In this document: positions 6,220 through 13,683 of the stretch, in pieces
Layout of the letters: every line of letters starts with the position of its first letter
Position numbering within the stretch: position 1 is the stretch's first letter
Assembly: GCA_947470885.1 (NCBI GenBank)
Contig: CANIXE010000009.1
Location: forward strand, 1-21,535
Reading direction: 5' to 3'
Source of the DNA: Planctomycetota bacterium
Lineage (GTDB): Bacteria > Planctomycetota > UBA11346
DNA length: 21,535 nt
Position numbers and translations under genes: made by a program
The notes under the pieces: generated by a model
Told to the model about the DNA's origin: nothing
Database searches by the model: none
The model's input: the letters and a program-made list of their open reading frames with translations, nothing else

Positions 6220-8367
6220 TCAGATCTCGATGGGGCCCGGGGATCCCAGGGGAACCGCTGGGCGCAGACCCGTGGCTGGAATACGCTCCTGAAATTCCCG
6301 GACGAGGACCACCAGGCGATGGCGGTCATGGGGGGACAACCCCTCTGGGTCGAAGCGCAAACGATCGTGGAGTGCCACTAATTCATCCAGGTCATCACCT
6401 CCGGCATAGAGCAAGCCGATCCGACTCAACCAGGCTCGGACGGTCTCGGTGGGTTGGCGCGGCTCATGGTGGCGACCCAGACGGCTCCACAGGGCGATGG
6501 CCTCGGAATCCATGCCCAACCGTACCATCTGGACCGAATCCAAGGCCTGCTTCTGGGCCCGCCGCCAAGCGCTGCCCCGCAACTGCCGCCAGGCGATCCA
6601 GGCGAGGATCGCCGTGCCGGTGAGGAACACCACGAGCTGCCAACTGCCACCCTCCTGGCGCCAGAGGGAAAAACGATACATGAGATCGGCGTAGGCATCG
6701 GTCCACTCCTCATGCCAGGGCTTGGTTGCGGTTTCGGTACCCCGCCAGGTACCCGGGGTGGTATCCAGGTCCTGCCACCGCTTGCCATCCCAGATCATCG
6801 TCCACGCATGGGCATCCCGACCCCGGGCGATCCAGTGATCCTCGACCCATTCGCTGACGCTGAAACCGACGGCATACCGGGACTGGATCCCCGCCGCCCT
6901 GAGGATGAGGACCGTGGCGGTGGCGAAATATTCGCAGTGGCCCGACCGGGTCCGGGTGAGGAAATTCACCAGGGGGCTGACCCCGATCGGCCGTTCGCTC
7001 TGATAGAGGGAGTAGGTGAAGTTCGTGGCGAACCAATGCTCCAGGCGCTGGCCGGCCTCACCGGCGGAAAGTTTCGGCCCAAGCCCGAGTTCGCGGACAA
7101 TCCCGTCCAGGACATCCAATTCCTCGAGGGTCAGGGGATCCAGGCGCAGATCGTCCGGCTCTGGCGGCTCATCCAGGCAATTCTTCAACTTGCCCCGCTG
7201 GGCCAGATAGGTGGCCACGGGGAGGGCATTGCGGACCTGCAAGGCCCCCAGGCCGACCGGCTGAACCTGGGCCGGCGAAGGGACGATGACTTGGGCGGTG
7301 TCCCCGGGGACCGCCAGGGGCGCCTGGCCGTCGATGCTGCTCCGGGTAATGGTCAGCGTCTGTCCCTCCGTCAGACCATTGACCACCTCATCCGTCTCAG
7401 ACAGATGGGGATGAATGTCCCAGCCGCCACCACGGAAGCGGTTCAAGCTGGCCTCCCGGAGCAGACCCGGGGGCTGGGCATCGCTGGTCTTGATCCGAAG
7501 GATTACCGTGCCGGATTGCTTCATGGTCCCGATGGCGCCGATGGCCACGGACCGGCTGGTCTGATTGAAATTACCAAAGGGGAAGCTGGGCAGGTCGACG
7601 GCAAGACCCTCCCCCTCCCGAAGCAGTCGTTCCTCCAGTTGGGCCCAGGCCACCTGGGACATTTCCCGGCCATAGCGGGCACCCAGGGAAGCCAGACCCA
7701 GGAACAGCACCAGGAAACCCCAGGCCAACGGCCCATGGCCCCGGGTTCGCACTGGATGCAGGGCGACCAGCAGGACCAGGACCATCAAGGGCAGGAACAA
7801 TTGCTGATGCAACGAGCTCATCCCCGCGGAAAACAGGCAGACGGCGATGAACAGATAGCCCGGATGCATCGACCGCCGGGTCCATTCCGCCGGGGGAACC
7901 AAGGGCTGGCGCTTGGCCCGGGCCTGTTCATACAAGCTGAAGGTGGACCAGGGCAGAACGTAGCTGCGGCTCCACACCACGCTGGCGATGAACGGCGCCA
8001 GGACTCCGGGTAGACAGCGCAGGATGGTCAGGGCCGTCCCCGAGGCCCGATGCAATCCATCAGGACTGATTTCACCACGGTAATCATCGGATTCTCCGGT
8101 GATCATCCCCACGGCATCCAAGCCCTGACGGGATAGGCCCAGATAAAACAGTACCGCCAGGAACAGCACCGCGGTGAAGTTCCACATCCGGTCGAAATCC
8201 CCCTGGCTGATTTCCATCCGCAACGGGATCAACCGGGGCAACTCAAGCCCAACGGCGATGACCAGGCCCAGCCACAGGGTTTCAACCTGCCAAGACCAGA
8301 GGAGGACGGCGGGCCAGAGGTATGGCCGGTATCGCCGCCAGTCTGCCGTTGGACAGATCACAGGCAT
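6220..8367 (-). CDS. membrane-anchored transglutaminase-like protein (TgpA-type layout)
   Basis: 715 residues. An N-terminal set of hydrophobic helices (about 17-45, 62-79, 118-133, 170-203, 213-230) is followed by a soluble region (235-560) with a transglutaminase-like core, then a transmembrane helix (about 576-594) and a C-terminal charged tail. The papain-like triad is visible: Cys478 in RSGHCEYFATA, His520 in RDAHAWTMIW and Asp535 in WQDLDTTPG. This is the DUF3488/DUF4129-style architecture commonly linked to MoxR and DUF58 genes. The start ATG at 8367 overlaps the DUF58 gene by 10 bases. The active site should face the periplasm, where it could act as a protease or cross-linking enzyme; substrate unknown. 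The frame continues open for 40 codons beyond the stop. Confidence 0.88.
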   Translation of the reverse strand: MPVICPTADWRRYRPYLWPAVLLWSWQVETLWLGLVIAVGLELPRLIPLRMEISQGDFDRMWNFTAVLFLAVLFYLGLSRQGLDAVGMITGESDDYRGEISPDGLHRASGTALTILRCLPGVLAPFIASVVWSRSYVLPWSTFSLYEQARAKRQPLVPPAEWTRRSMHPGYLFIAVCLFSAGMSSLHQQLFLPLMVLVLLVALHPVRTRGHGPLAWGFLVLFLGLASLGARYGREMSQVAWAQLEERLLREGEGLAVDLPSFPFGNFNQTSRSVAIGAIGTMKQSGTVILRIKTSDAQPPGLLREASLNRFRGGGWDIHPHLSETDEVVNGLTEGQTLTITRSSIDGQAPLAVPGDTAQVIVPSPAQVQPVGLGALQVRNALPVATYLAQRGKLKNCLDEPPEPDDLRLDPLTLEELDVLDGIVRELGLGPKLSAGEAGQRLEHWFATNFTYSLYQSERPIGVSPLVNFLTRTRSGHCEYFATATVLILRAAGIQSRYAVGFSVSEWVEDHWIARGRDAHAWTMIWDGKRWQDLDTTPGTWRGTETATKPWHEEWTDAYADLMYRFSLWRQEGGSWQLVVFLTGTAILAWIAWRQLRGSAWRRAQKQALDSVQMVRLGMDSEAIALWSRLGRHHEPRQPTETVRAWLSRIGLLYAGGDDLDELVALHDRLRFDPEGLSPHDRHRLVVLVREFQERIPATGLRPAVPLGSPGPIEI

Positions 8368-9680
8368 GACCGGGTCCCCAATCCCGACAGGCCTTCCGCC
8401 ACCCGATCTGCCGGAAGGATGACCATCCGGTCCGGCTGCTCACTGGACTTCCCGCGCTCGGGGGGGGCGGTCTGACCCGGGGGCAGCAGCAGCAACACCG
8501 TGACCGGCGTGCCCAGGGCCCGCAGCTGGCCAACGAGCTGCCGCCGGGCCGGGTCCCATTCCAGAAGAACCAGGATCCACGAAGCCAGACTCGTCCCCTG
8601 GCGGAGAAGACAGTCGGCAAGGTCAGCGAACCGCGCCCGGCGCTCGGGCTGAACCCCGGCAAGGACCTCCAGCATCGCGGGGCCGCCCCCGGGGATCAGA
8701 CTGCCGCCCACCACCAGCACCTCCAACAGCGAGGAATCGCTTATCCCCGCCCCAAAATTCCCGGGGCAGGCAAAGGAGGCCGCGACCGCGACGGCCTCGG
8801 CAAATAGCCGATCGTGCTGGACCTGGCAAAAGATGTCCAACGCCAATCCGTGGCGGGGCCGGCGCTCATCCTCATATTCCTTCACCACCAGACGGCCGGT
8901 CCGGGCGGTGCTCCGCCAGTGGACCCGCTTCCGGGGATCCCCCCGACGGTAGTCCCGCAGGGCCGAGAATTCGGCTTCCCCGGCGGTACCTCCGGAACGG
9001 GGCGGTCCAGGATCTGCGGAAGCGTTGCGTCCGGGCAGATCCAGGATTGGCAGGATGTGCCTGGGGGGCAGGACCAGGACTTCCGACATCCCAGGGCAAT
9101 GGCCCACCGCCCGGAAGATACCCAGGGGATCGCTACGCAGAATGATGCCGCCAATCAGTTGGAGTTTGCCCCGACGCCAGGCCGTGACGGTGGTGGTGAC
9201 CTCGGCGGTGCCCATTGAATCCAGATCCGGGACCGGCACGGGACGGCATCTGGCCCCTCGCAAGGTTCGGCCCGGACCGCCGTGGCGACCGATCCGCAGA
9301 CTGTCGATGATCTCCTGGGCATCCAGACCCGGCTCCTGCAATTCATCGGCGTATTCCAAGCCAATCGCCGCCCGGGAACCATGATTGACGAGGCGGACCC
9401 GGACATTGAAGGGGACCCCCGCGGTGACCAACCGGGGGGCCTGGCGGGTGATCACCATGTTCGGCCTGAAAAACGGGGCAAAACAGGCCGCCAGCACCAG
9501 GGCCGTGCAGAGCACCAGGAACATTCCGAAGGCCGTGGTCTGCTCCCGGTCGGCGGTGCCCAGACTGACCACCAGGCCGATCAACACACAGCTGCCGATC
9601 GTGGTGAAGCGCCAGGCCATCCAGACGCCGACGCGCCGCCAGGCGAGGTACAGCCGTCCCAAAGCCAGCAGCAGGCTCAT
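8358..9680 (-). CDS. DUF58-family protein of a MoxR operon
   Basis: 440 residues. Two N-terminal hydrophobic helices (about 28-45 and 50-70) are followed by a beta-rich region (80-215) and the DUF58 signature GEAEFSALRDYRRGDPRKR then VHWRSTARTGRLVVKEYEDE (together 234-272). The C-terminal part has the alternating pattern expected of a degenerate von Willebrand A fold (LALDIFCQVQHDRLFAEAVA, SWILVLLEWD, TVLLLLPPG). I see no complete metal-binding DxSxS motif. The start ATG overlaps the MoxR stop (ATGA), and its own stop lies 10 bases inside the transglutaminase gene. Family members accompany MoxR ATPases and are thought to be their membrane partners in assembling or activating envelope complexes; a specific role here is unknown. 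Confidence 0.9.
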   Translation of the reverse strand: MSLLLALGRLYLAWRRVGVWMAWRFTTIGSCVLIGLVVSLGTADREQTTAFGMFLVLCTALVLAACFAPFFRPNMVITRQAPRLVTAGVPFNVRVRLVNHGSRAAIGLEYADELQEPGLDAQEIIDSLRIGRHGGPGRTLRGARCRPVPVPDLDSMGTAEVTTTVTAWRRGKLQLIGGIILRSDPLGIFRAVGHCPGMSEVLVLPPRHILPILDLPGRNASADPGPPRSGGTAGEAEFSALRDYRRGDPRKRVHWRSTARTGRLVVKEYEDERRPRHGLALDIFCQVQHDRLFAEAVAVAASFACPGNFGAGISDSSLLEVLVVGGSLIPGGGPAMLEVLAGVQPERRARFADLADCLLRQGTSLASWILVLLEWDPARRQLVGQLRALGTPVTVLLLLPPGQTAPPERGKSSEQPDRMVILPADRVAEGLSGLGTRSCL

Positions 9681-10621
9681 CCCGGAACCGGCAAACGGGT
9701 CAGGATTCCCGAGACCACCTGGCGGGCATCGCCACCACCAAGAACCGCCTGCTGGTCCAGGATCAGGCGATGGGCCAGGACCGGAATGGCCAGTTGTTGG
9801 ATATGGCCGGGAAGCACGCAGGGGGTGCCATCCGCCAGGGCCAGGGCTTGGGCAGTGCGCAGCAAGGCCACCGAGGCCCGGGGACTGGCCCCCAGGCGAA
9901 CCCCCGGGGCGGAGCGGGTGGCGGCCACCAGCTCCACCAGGTAGCGACGGACCTCATCAGATACCCGGACTGCCCGGGAGGCCTGACGCAGGGCCCGCAA
10001 CTCGTCCACGGTGAGGCACGGCTCCAAGCGATCCAAGGGATGTTCATCCGCCTGGGCCGCCAGCATCGCACATTCTGCATCCACATCCAGATAACCCAGG
10101 CGCAGTTGGATGGCAAAGCGGTCCATCTGGGCTTCGGGCAGGGGATAGGTGCCCCGGAACTCCACCGGATTCTGGGTGGCGATGACAAAGAACAGGTCGG
10201 ACAACCGACGACGCTCTCCTTCAACGCTGACCTGGCCCTCGGCCATCGATTCCAGGAGGGCCGACTGGGTCCGGGGGGCCGCCCGATTGATTTCGTCCGC
10301 CAGCAGGATGTCGGTGAATACTGGTCCCTGGTGGAATTCGAACTCCGCAGATTTCTGGTTGAAGATCGCCACCCCGAGAATGTCCGACGGGAGCAGATCC
10401 GGAGTAAATTGGATCCGCGTGAATCGGGCCTGGATGGCCCGGGCCAGGGCCTTGGCCAGGGTCGTTTTGCCGGTCCCCGGAACATCATCCAGCAACACAT
10501 GGCCAGCACCGATAAACCCCGCCAGAAGCAGACGGATCGTCGCATCCTGCCCTTGAACCACGGTGCCGATGGCCCGATGCAGACGTTCAAATAGATCACG
10601 TGGCGTCGGGGCGGTCGTCAT
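9677..10621 (-). CDS. MoxR-family AAA+ ATPase
   Basis: 314 residues, typical MoxR size. Seen: VVQGQDATIRLLLAGFIGAG (21-40), Walker A DDVPGTGKTTLAKALA (45-60), FTPDLLPSDILG (72-83), Walker B ILLADEINRA (105-114), sensor 1 VIATQNPVEFRGTYPLPEA (146-164) and the RF motif QMDRFA (165-170). MoxR proteins are chaperone-like ATPases that work with DUF58 or VWA partners, often on metal insertion or envelope complexes. The first gene of a leftward overlapping operon. The start is uncertain: a GTG at 10627 has a run of six Gs 6 bases upstream, whereas the ATG at 10621 gives the usual N-terminus. I chose the ATG. Confidence 0.93.
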   Translation of the reverse strand: MTTAPTPRDLFERLHRAIGTVVQGQDATIRLLLAGFIGAGHVLLDDVPGTGKTTLAKALARAIQARFTRIQFTPDLLPSDILGVAIFNQKSAEFEFHQGPVFTDILLADEINRAAPRTQSALLESMAEGQVSVEGERRRLSDLFFVIATQNPVEFRGTYPLPEAQMDRFAIQLRLGYLDVDAECAMLAAQADEHPLDRLEPCLTVDELRALRQASRAVRVSDEVRRYLVELVAATRSAPGVRLGASPRASVALLRTAQALALADGTPCVLPGHIQQLAIPVLAHRLILDQQAVLGGGDARQVVSGILTRLPVPG

Positions 10622-10627
10622 GCCCAC

Positions 10628-10826
10628 GTGTTACCCCCCCAAGGCACCCTGCAAGCCCAGGGAATTGCCCGTTAAGGCGGTTCCGACAGGGGGATTGATC
10701 CACCGGCCCTCCTTCGCTTTGCAAGGGCTGGGGTTCCCCGCCGGTGAAAACGCACGACCCAGAAGGGCCGAATCGCGCCTAATTCAGGGAATAACTCTTG
10801 GCACGATTCCCACTCATCTTCCGACC
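10628..10826. other. intergenic region between divergent MoxR operon and dps
   Basis: About 200 bases with both outward promoters expected inside. A CACGTG palindrome lies at 10625-10630, next to the MoxR start. A short symmetry ATTC-AGG-GAAT with flanking A/T lies near 10782-10792, about 40 bases before dps, in the most A/T-rich part of the region, and could be part of a promoter or operator. I cannot assign -35/-10 boxes with confidence. The open frames crossing it look non-coding. Confidence 0.35.
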
Positions 10827-11342
10827 ATGAACAAGCCCAAAGCCCAGCCCCACCTCCCTTCCTCCTCGACCAACACCGCCCCTCTGGCCGCATCCGCCAC
10901 CATCGACGTCAACCCGGTGGTCCTGCACCTCACCAAGGTCCTGGGCAACACCTACAGCCTGGGGGTCACCACCCACGGCGCCCATTGGAACGTCACCGGG
11001 GCCGGCTTCTTCCGCCTCCACGCCGCCTTTGATGCCCAGTACCATGAACTCTTGGAAGCCGCCGACGAGATCGCCGAACGCATCCGCGCCCTGGGGGCCA
11101 AGGCTCCGGTGTCGATGCGCCAACTGCTGGAAAACAGCAGCCTGGGAGATCCCCCCGCCAGCGGCGACACGGACCTGGTCCGGGCCCTCCGGGACGACCA
11201 CCGCATGGTGAGCCAACTCTGCCACGAGGCCCTGAAAGTGGCCGACGAGGCCAAAGACGCGGTCAGCGTCGACCTGCTGACCGGACGGGCCAGGGCCCAC
11301 GACAAGACCGCCTGGATGCTGACCGCCAGTCTGGGGGAGTGA
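10827..11342 (+). CDS. dps: Dps-type ferritin-like DNA-protection protein
   Basis: 171 residues. Dps forms a hollow dodecamer that oxidises Fe(II) with hydrogen peroxide and stores iron, protecting DNA in stress. The ferroxidase ligands are all present with E. coli spacing: H53 (GAHWNVTG), H65 (FRLHAAFD), D69, D80 and E84 (ADEIAERIRALG). The C-terminal helix ends HDKTAWMLTASL. The N-terminal 25 residues (Lys, Pro, Ser, Thr, Ala) form a disordered tail of the kind that contacts DNA or the next subunit. Start ATG at 10827; no strong Shine-Dalgarno is visible before it. A single gene, divergent from the MoxR operon and convergent with rnpB. Confidence 0.94.
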   Translation: MNKPKAQPHLPSSSTNTAPLAASATIDVNPVVLHLTKVLGNTYSLGVTTHGAHWNVTGAGFFRLHAAFDAQYHELLEAADEIAERIRALGAKAPVSMRQLLENSSLGDPPASGDTDLVRALRDDHRMVSQLCHEALKVADEAKDAVSVDLLTGRARAHDKTAWMLTASLGE

Positions 11343-11344
11343 AC

Positions 11345-11439
11345 CCGGGAGCGCTGGCCGACTGGCCGGCCCGATTGGGCCCCAGGGCTTGTCACCCGTC
11401 ATGATCACCCCGAGCCGGCCTGGAGGCCGGCGCTCCCGG
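11345..11439. repeat. inverted pair of CGGGAGCGCCGGC palindromic repeats after dps
   Basis: The left arm CCGGGAGCGCTGGCC (11345-11359) and right arm GGCCGGCGCTCCCGG (11425-11439) are inverted copies with one mismatch. Next to the right arm is a perfect hairpin GCCGGCCTGGAGGCCGGC (11414-11431; 8-bp stem, 2-base loop). On the minus strand the right copy reads CCGGGAGCGCCGGC plus hairpin, the same design as the repeats near 18.5 kb but with different stem bases that still pair. The element lies between the convergent dps and rnpB genes and could help terminate both. Confidence 0.65.
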
Positions 11440-11480
11440 AACCGCCCTGACCTGCCACGGACCGTGAGGGCAGGGGCGGC

Positions 11481-11513
11481 AAAACATCACCCCGACCTTG
11501 CGGCCGGGGTGAT
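11481..11513 (-). terminator. Rho-independent terminator of rnpB
   Basis: Read on the minus strand, ATCACCCCG (from 11513) pairs with CGGGGTGAT (ending 11486), a 9-bp stem with partial extension into the GC loop. It is followed immediately by GTTTTGCC. It starts right after the RNase P RNA 3' end, which is where an intrinsic terminator is expected. The U-run is short (four). Confidence 0.7.
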
Positions 11514-11908
11514 GGTGGCGGAACCGTCTGTAAGCCGGGTTCTGTCGTGGACGGCCATTTCTCTCGGCACGGCATTTCTGCCGCACTCCTGCACCCGATT
11601 CGCCGGTGGTCCGATGCGGGCCGCATCGCCCAGGTTTCCCTGGATCCCGGCATTCTGGGCTTGCTCCTGGTGGGGTTTGCCAAGCGGTCTGACTTGCGTC
11701 ATCCCCGGTGGGCTCTTACCCCACCGTTTCGCCCTTACCTCCCGGCTTGCGCCGGGCGGCGGTATGTTTTCTGTTGCACTTTCCCTATCCTCCCGCCACG
11801 GAAGACGGCTGGATTTGCCAGCCACCATGCCCTACGGAGCCCGGACTTTCCTCGGCCATCAAGGCCTTGCGGCGGAGATGGACGCGGCCGTCAGGCGGCG
11901 CGGCGGCA
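11514..11908 (-). ncRNA. rnpB: RNase P RNA, bacterial type A
   Basis: Catalytic RNA of RNase P, which trims the 5' leader of tRNA precursors. On the minus strand I recognise the near-universal blocks in order: GAGGAAAGTCCGGGCTCC (about 11855-11838) then TAGGGCA, AGGGAAAGTGCAACAGAAA, GAGGTAAGGGCGAAA, GGTAAGAGCCCACCG, GGCAAACCCCACC, GGAGCAAGCCCAG, a P18 hairpin CGGCAGAAATGCCG with a GAAA tetraloop, and the 3' block CCACGACAGAACCCGGCTTA. The ends are approximate: the 5' part GCCGCCTG (near 11898-11891) can pair with CAGACGGT near 11533-11526 as P1. The antisense frames over it are shadows. Upstream is about 300 bases without a gene, where its promoter must lie. Confidence 0.96.
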
Positions 11909-12207
11909 CTGTGGTGGGGGATCGGACGGGCACAATGGGGGCGACGATCCCTGTCCAGGGCGCCGCAATGGAACGCTGGATGTCCATCACGGAGCACTCT
12001 TTGCGGCGCCAGTCCGGTCGTCCGATCGTCCACACCTGCAAATTTCAACGGGGTTTTTCATTGAGCGCTTGGTTTCAATGACGACCGGACGACCGGACGT
12101 TTTTATTGAGATACCCTGGATCCCAGTCCCTGATGACCGCTGGCTGAAATTACTTTGTTTGCCGATCCTGCGTTGACGACCAAGGTCTTGACCCACGCTC
12201 TGCCTTC
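11909..12207. other. gene-free region between divergent rnpB and the Uma2 gene
   Basis: No convincing gene. It must hold the rnpB promoter (minus) and one for the Uma2 gene (plus), but I cannot place -35/-10 boxes with confidence. It contains an inverted pair of the CGTCCGGTCGTCC repeat (12012-12098, separate entry). The last 100 bases are more A/T rich than surrounding DNA. The longest open frames are antisense or readthrough of rnpB and look non-coding. Confidence 0.5.
12012..12098. repeat. inverted pair of dispersed repeat (copies B and C) with internal hairpin
   Basis: The left arm GTCCGGTCGTCCGATCGTC (12012-12030) and right arm GACGACCGGACGACCGGAC (12080-12098) are inverted copies with 18 of 19 bases matching, around a 49-base centre. 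Inside is a second inverted pair TCATTGA (12058-12064) and TCAATGA (12075-12081). The right arm, read on the minus strand, carries the same core and AAACCAAG tail as the copy at 3330. A run of five Ts follows the right arm on the plus strand (12100-12104). The layout resembles a paired REP/BIME-like or MITE-like element; no transposase or target duplication is evident. Confidence 0.65.
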
Positions 12208-12699
12208 ATGAATCCCGCCCTTTCCCTGTGGAAGCAGATTCTCTCCGACCCCATGTTCCGGGACATCCCCTACAAGGTGGAAACGACCCGGGGCGGGTCC
12301 ATTTTGATGTCTCCCGCCTCAAACTGGCACGGAAGCGCCCAATCCCAGATCGTGGTGGCGCTTAGCAAAGGCCGGAAAGATGGGGAAATCATCAATGAGT
12401 GCAGCATTCTCACCTCGGATGGGGTGAAGGTCGCTGATGTCGCCTGGGCGAGTGAGCGATTCATGGAAACCCATGGCTACAAAACTCCGTACCTGATTGC
12501 GCCGGAGATCTGCGTCGAAGTTGTTTCCCCTGGCAACACGGCCGCTGAGATCGAACGCAAAGTGGAACTCTACCTCACGAAAGGCGCCCACGAAGTTTGG
12601 ATCGTCCACCAGGACGGCGGGGTGCAGTTCTTCACCACCAGCGGATTGGTGAAACGTTCCGGACTGGTGCGGTCGGTGAAGATCTCAAAACGCGGATGA
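12208..12699 (+). CDS. Uma2-family (DUF820) PD-(D/E)XK nuclease-fold protein
   Basis: 163 residues. The Uma2 pattern is clear: VKVADVAWAS (73-82, conserved acidic D77), ICVEVVSPGNTAAEIERKVE (101-120, conserved E104 and K118) and LYLTKGAHEVWIVHQDGGVQFF (in two halves, 121-142). Uma2 proteins have a restriction-endonuclease-like fold and are strongly expanded in cyanobacteria, planctomycetes and some other phyla; their biological role is mostly unknown. The stop overlaps the start of the next gene (ATGA), so the two are probably translated together. The N-terminus is somewhat short for the family, whose members are often 180-200 residues. Nuclease activity is not shown. Confidence 0.88.
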   Translation: MNPALSLWKQILSDPMFRDIPYKVETTRGGSILMSPASNWHGSAQSQIVVALSKGRKDGEIINECSILTSDGVKVADVAWASERFMETHGYKTPYLIAPEICVEVVSPGNTAAEIERKVELYLTKGAHEVWIVHQDGGVQFFTTSGLVKRSGLVRSVKISKRG

Positions 12700-13679
12700 A
12701 GCCCAGGTTGCCGTCCCGCCGCCGGGTTTTCCTCTGGCTGCTCGGGATCGCCTTCGTGGTGCTGGCCTATGTCCTGTGGGAACCCGGATCCTCCACCCTG
12801 GCCCGGGCCCCGGGCTTCGCGTACAACGGCATCTGGTTGAGTCATGGCTGGCTGGGGGACGCCCCGTGGTTCACCCGGCAGGGCCGGGATCCCGGGGATT
12901 TTGCCCCAGAAAAACTCACCGCCCTGGGCCGGCGACTGACCCGCCTGAACGTGCGGGACGTTTTCCCCCACCTGTGCCCAGCGGATGCCCAGGGCCGGAT
13001 CCCCGGCTGGGATGCCACCCGGGCCGCCGCCCTCAAAGCTGCCCTGCCCGGCTGCCGGATCATTCCCTGGATCGGCGGTTCCGCTGAAAAAACCGTGGAT
13101 CTGGCGGATCGGGAATGGCGCCGGACCTTTGTTGCCTCTGCCGGAGCATTGCTGGGCCAGCCCTGGGTTGATGGGATCCACCTGAACATCGAGCCCCTGC
13201 CCAGCGGTAATCTGGATTTCCTGGCCCTGCTGGAGGAGCTGCGGGGCGTTGCCAGGGGCAAGATGCTGTCGGTGGCCGCCTATCCGCCACCCACCCTGTT
13301 CCACCCCCACCCGGAGGTTCACTGGGACCTGGCCTACACCCGGGCCGTGGCCGAGCAGGTGGACCAGTTCGTACCCATGCTCTACGACACCGCGCTGGTG
13401 AATCGGAAGCTGTACACCCACCTGCTGGCCGGGTGGACCCGGGAACTTCTCGCCACGGTGGAGGGCCGGAAAATCCTCTGGGGCGTCCCCGCCTATGACG
13501 ATGCCGGCTCCGGCTACCACCACCCCGAGGTGGAAAACATCTGCTCAGCCATCCCTGGGATCATCGCCGGGATCAATGCCACGGGCTTCACCGGCATTCC
13601 GGGACTGGCGATCTACAGCGAGTGGACCCTGGACGAGAATGAAGTGGCCGACATCAGCCGATTCGTCGCCAAGCCTTGA
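12696..13679 (+). CDS. membrane-anchored GH18-like TIM-barrel protein, function unknown
   Basis: 327 residues. A basic N-terminus (RRR at 8-10) and one hydrophobic segment (11-28) suggest a signal anchor, with the rest exported. The body reads as a beta/alpha barrel: YNGIWLSHGW (43-52), RIIPWIGGS (121-129), WVDGIHLNIEP (157-167), MLSVAAYPP (190-198), QFVPMLYDT (224-232), ILWGVPAYDD (260-269) and LAIYSEWT (304-311). DGIHLNIE aligns with the GH18 catalytic motif DGxDxDxE: the terminal acid E166 is kept, while the two middle Asp positions are His and Asn. It could be an inactive or altered glycosidase. The start ATG overlaps the Uma2 stop by ATGA; an upstream in-frame start at 12597 would lie inside that gene. 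Confidence 0.7.
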   Translation: MKPRLPSRRRVFLWLLGIAFVVLAYVLWEPGSSTLARAPGFAYNGIWLSHGWLGDAPWFTRQGRDPGDFAPEKLTALGRRLTRLNVRDVFPHLCPADAQGRIPGWDATRAAALKAALPGCRIIPWIGGSAEKTVDLADREWRRTFVASAGALLGQPWVDGIHLNIEPLPSGNLDFLALLEELRGVARGKMLSVAAYPPPTLFHPHPEVHWDLAYTRAVAEQVDQFVPMLYDTALVNRKLYTHLLAGWTRELLATVEGRKILWGVPAYDDAGSGYHHPEVENICSAIPGIIAGINATGFTGIPGLAIYSEWTLDENEVADISRFVAKP

Positions 13680-13683
13680 CTCC

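Noticed and set aside
6454..8013. 519-codon open frame on the plus strand opposite the transglutaminase gene
   Set aside because: Antisense shadow; the minus strand encodes a protein with a full catalytic triad and membrane helices.
11594..11606. Possible loss of the GGU (tRNA 3' CCA-binding) motif in L15 of RNase P RNA
   Set aside because: On first alignment the loop reads CCGGCGAA, but the neighbouring CGGGTGCAGG also aligns with the E. coli CCGGGTAGG segment and would supply GGU. It cannot be settled by eye.
12012..12098. Insertion sequence or integron-like attachment site
   Set aside because: No transposase or integrase gene and no target-site duplication could be seen; a small palindromic repeat explains the symmetry.
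11547..12176. Open frames up to 230 codons on both strands between 11.39 and 12.18 kb
   Set aside because: They lie across the RNase P RNA gene and its upstream region, whose conserved RNA blocks explain the sequence.
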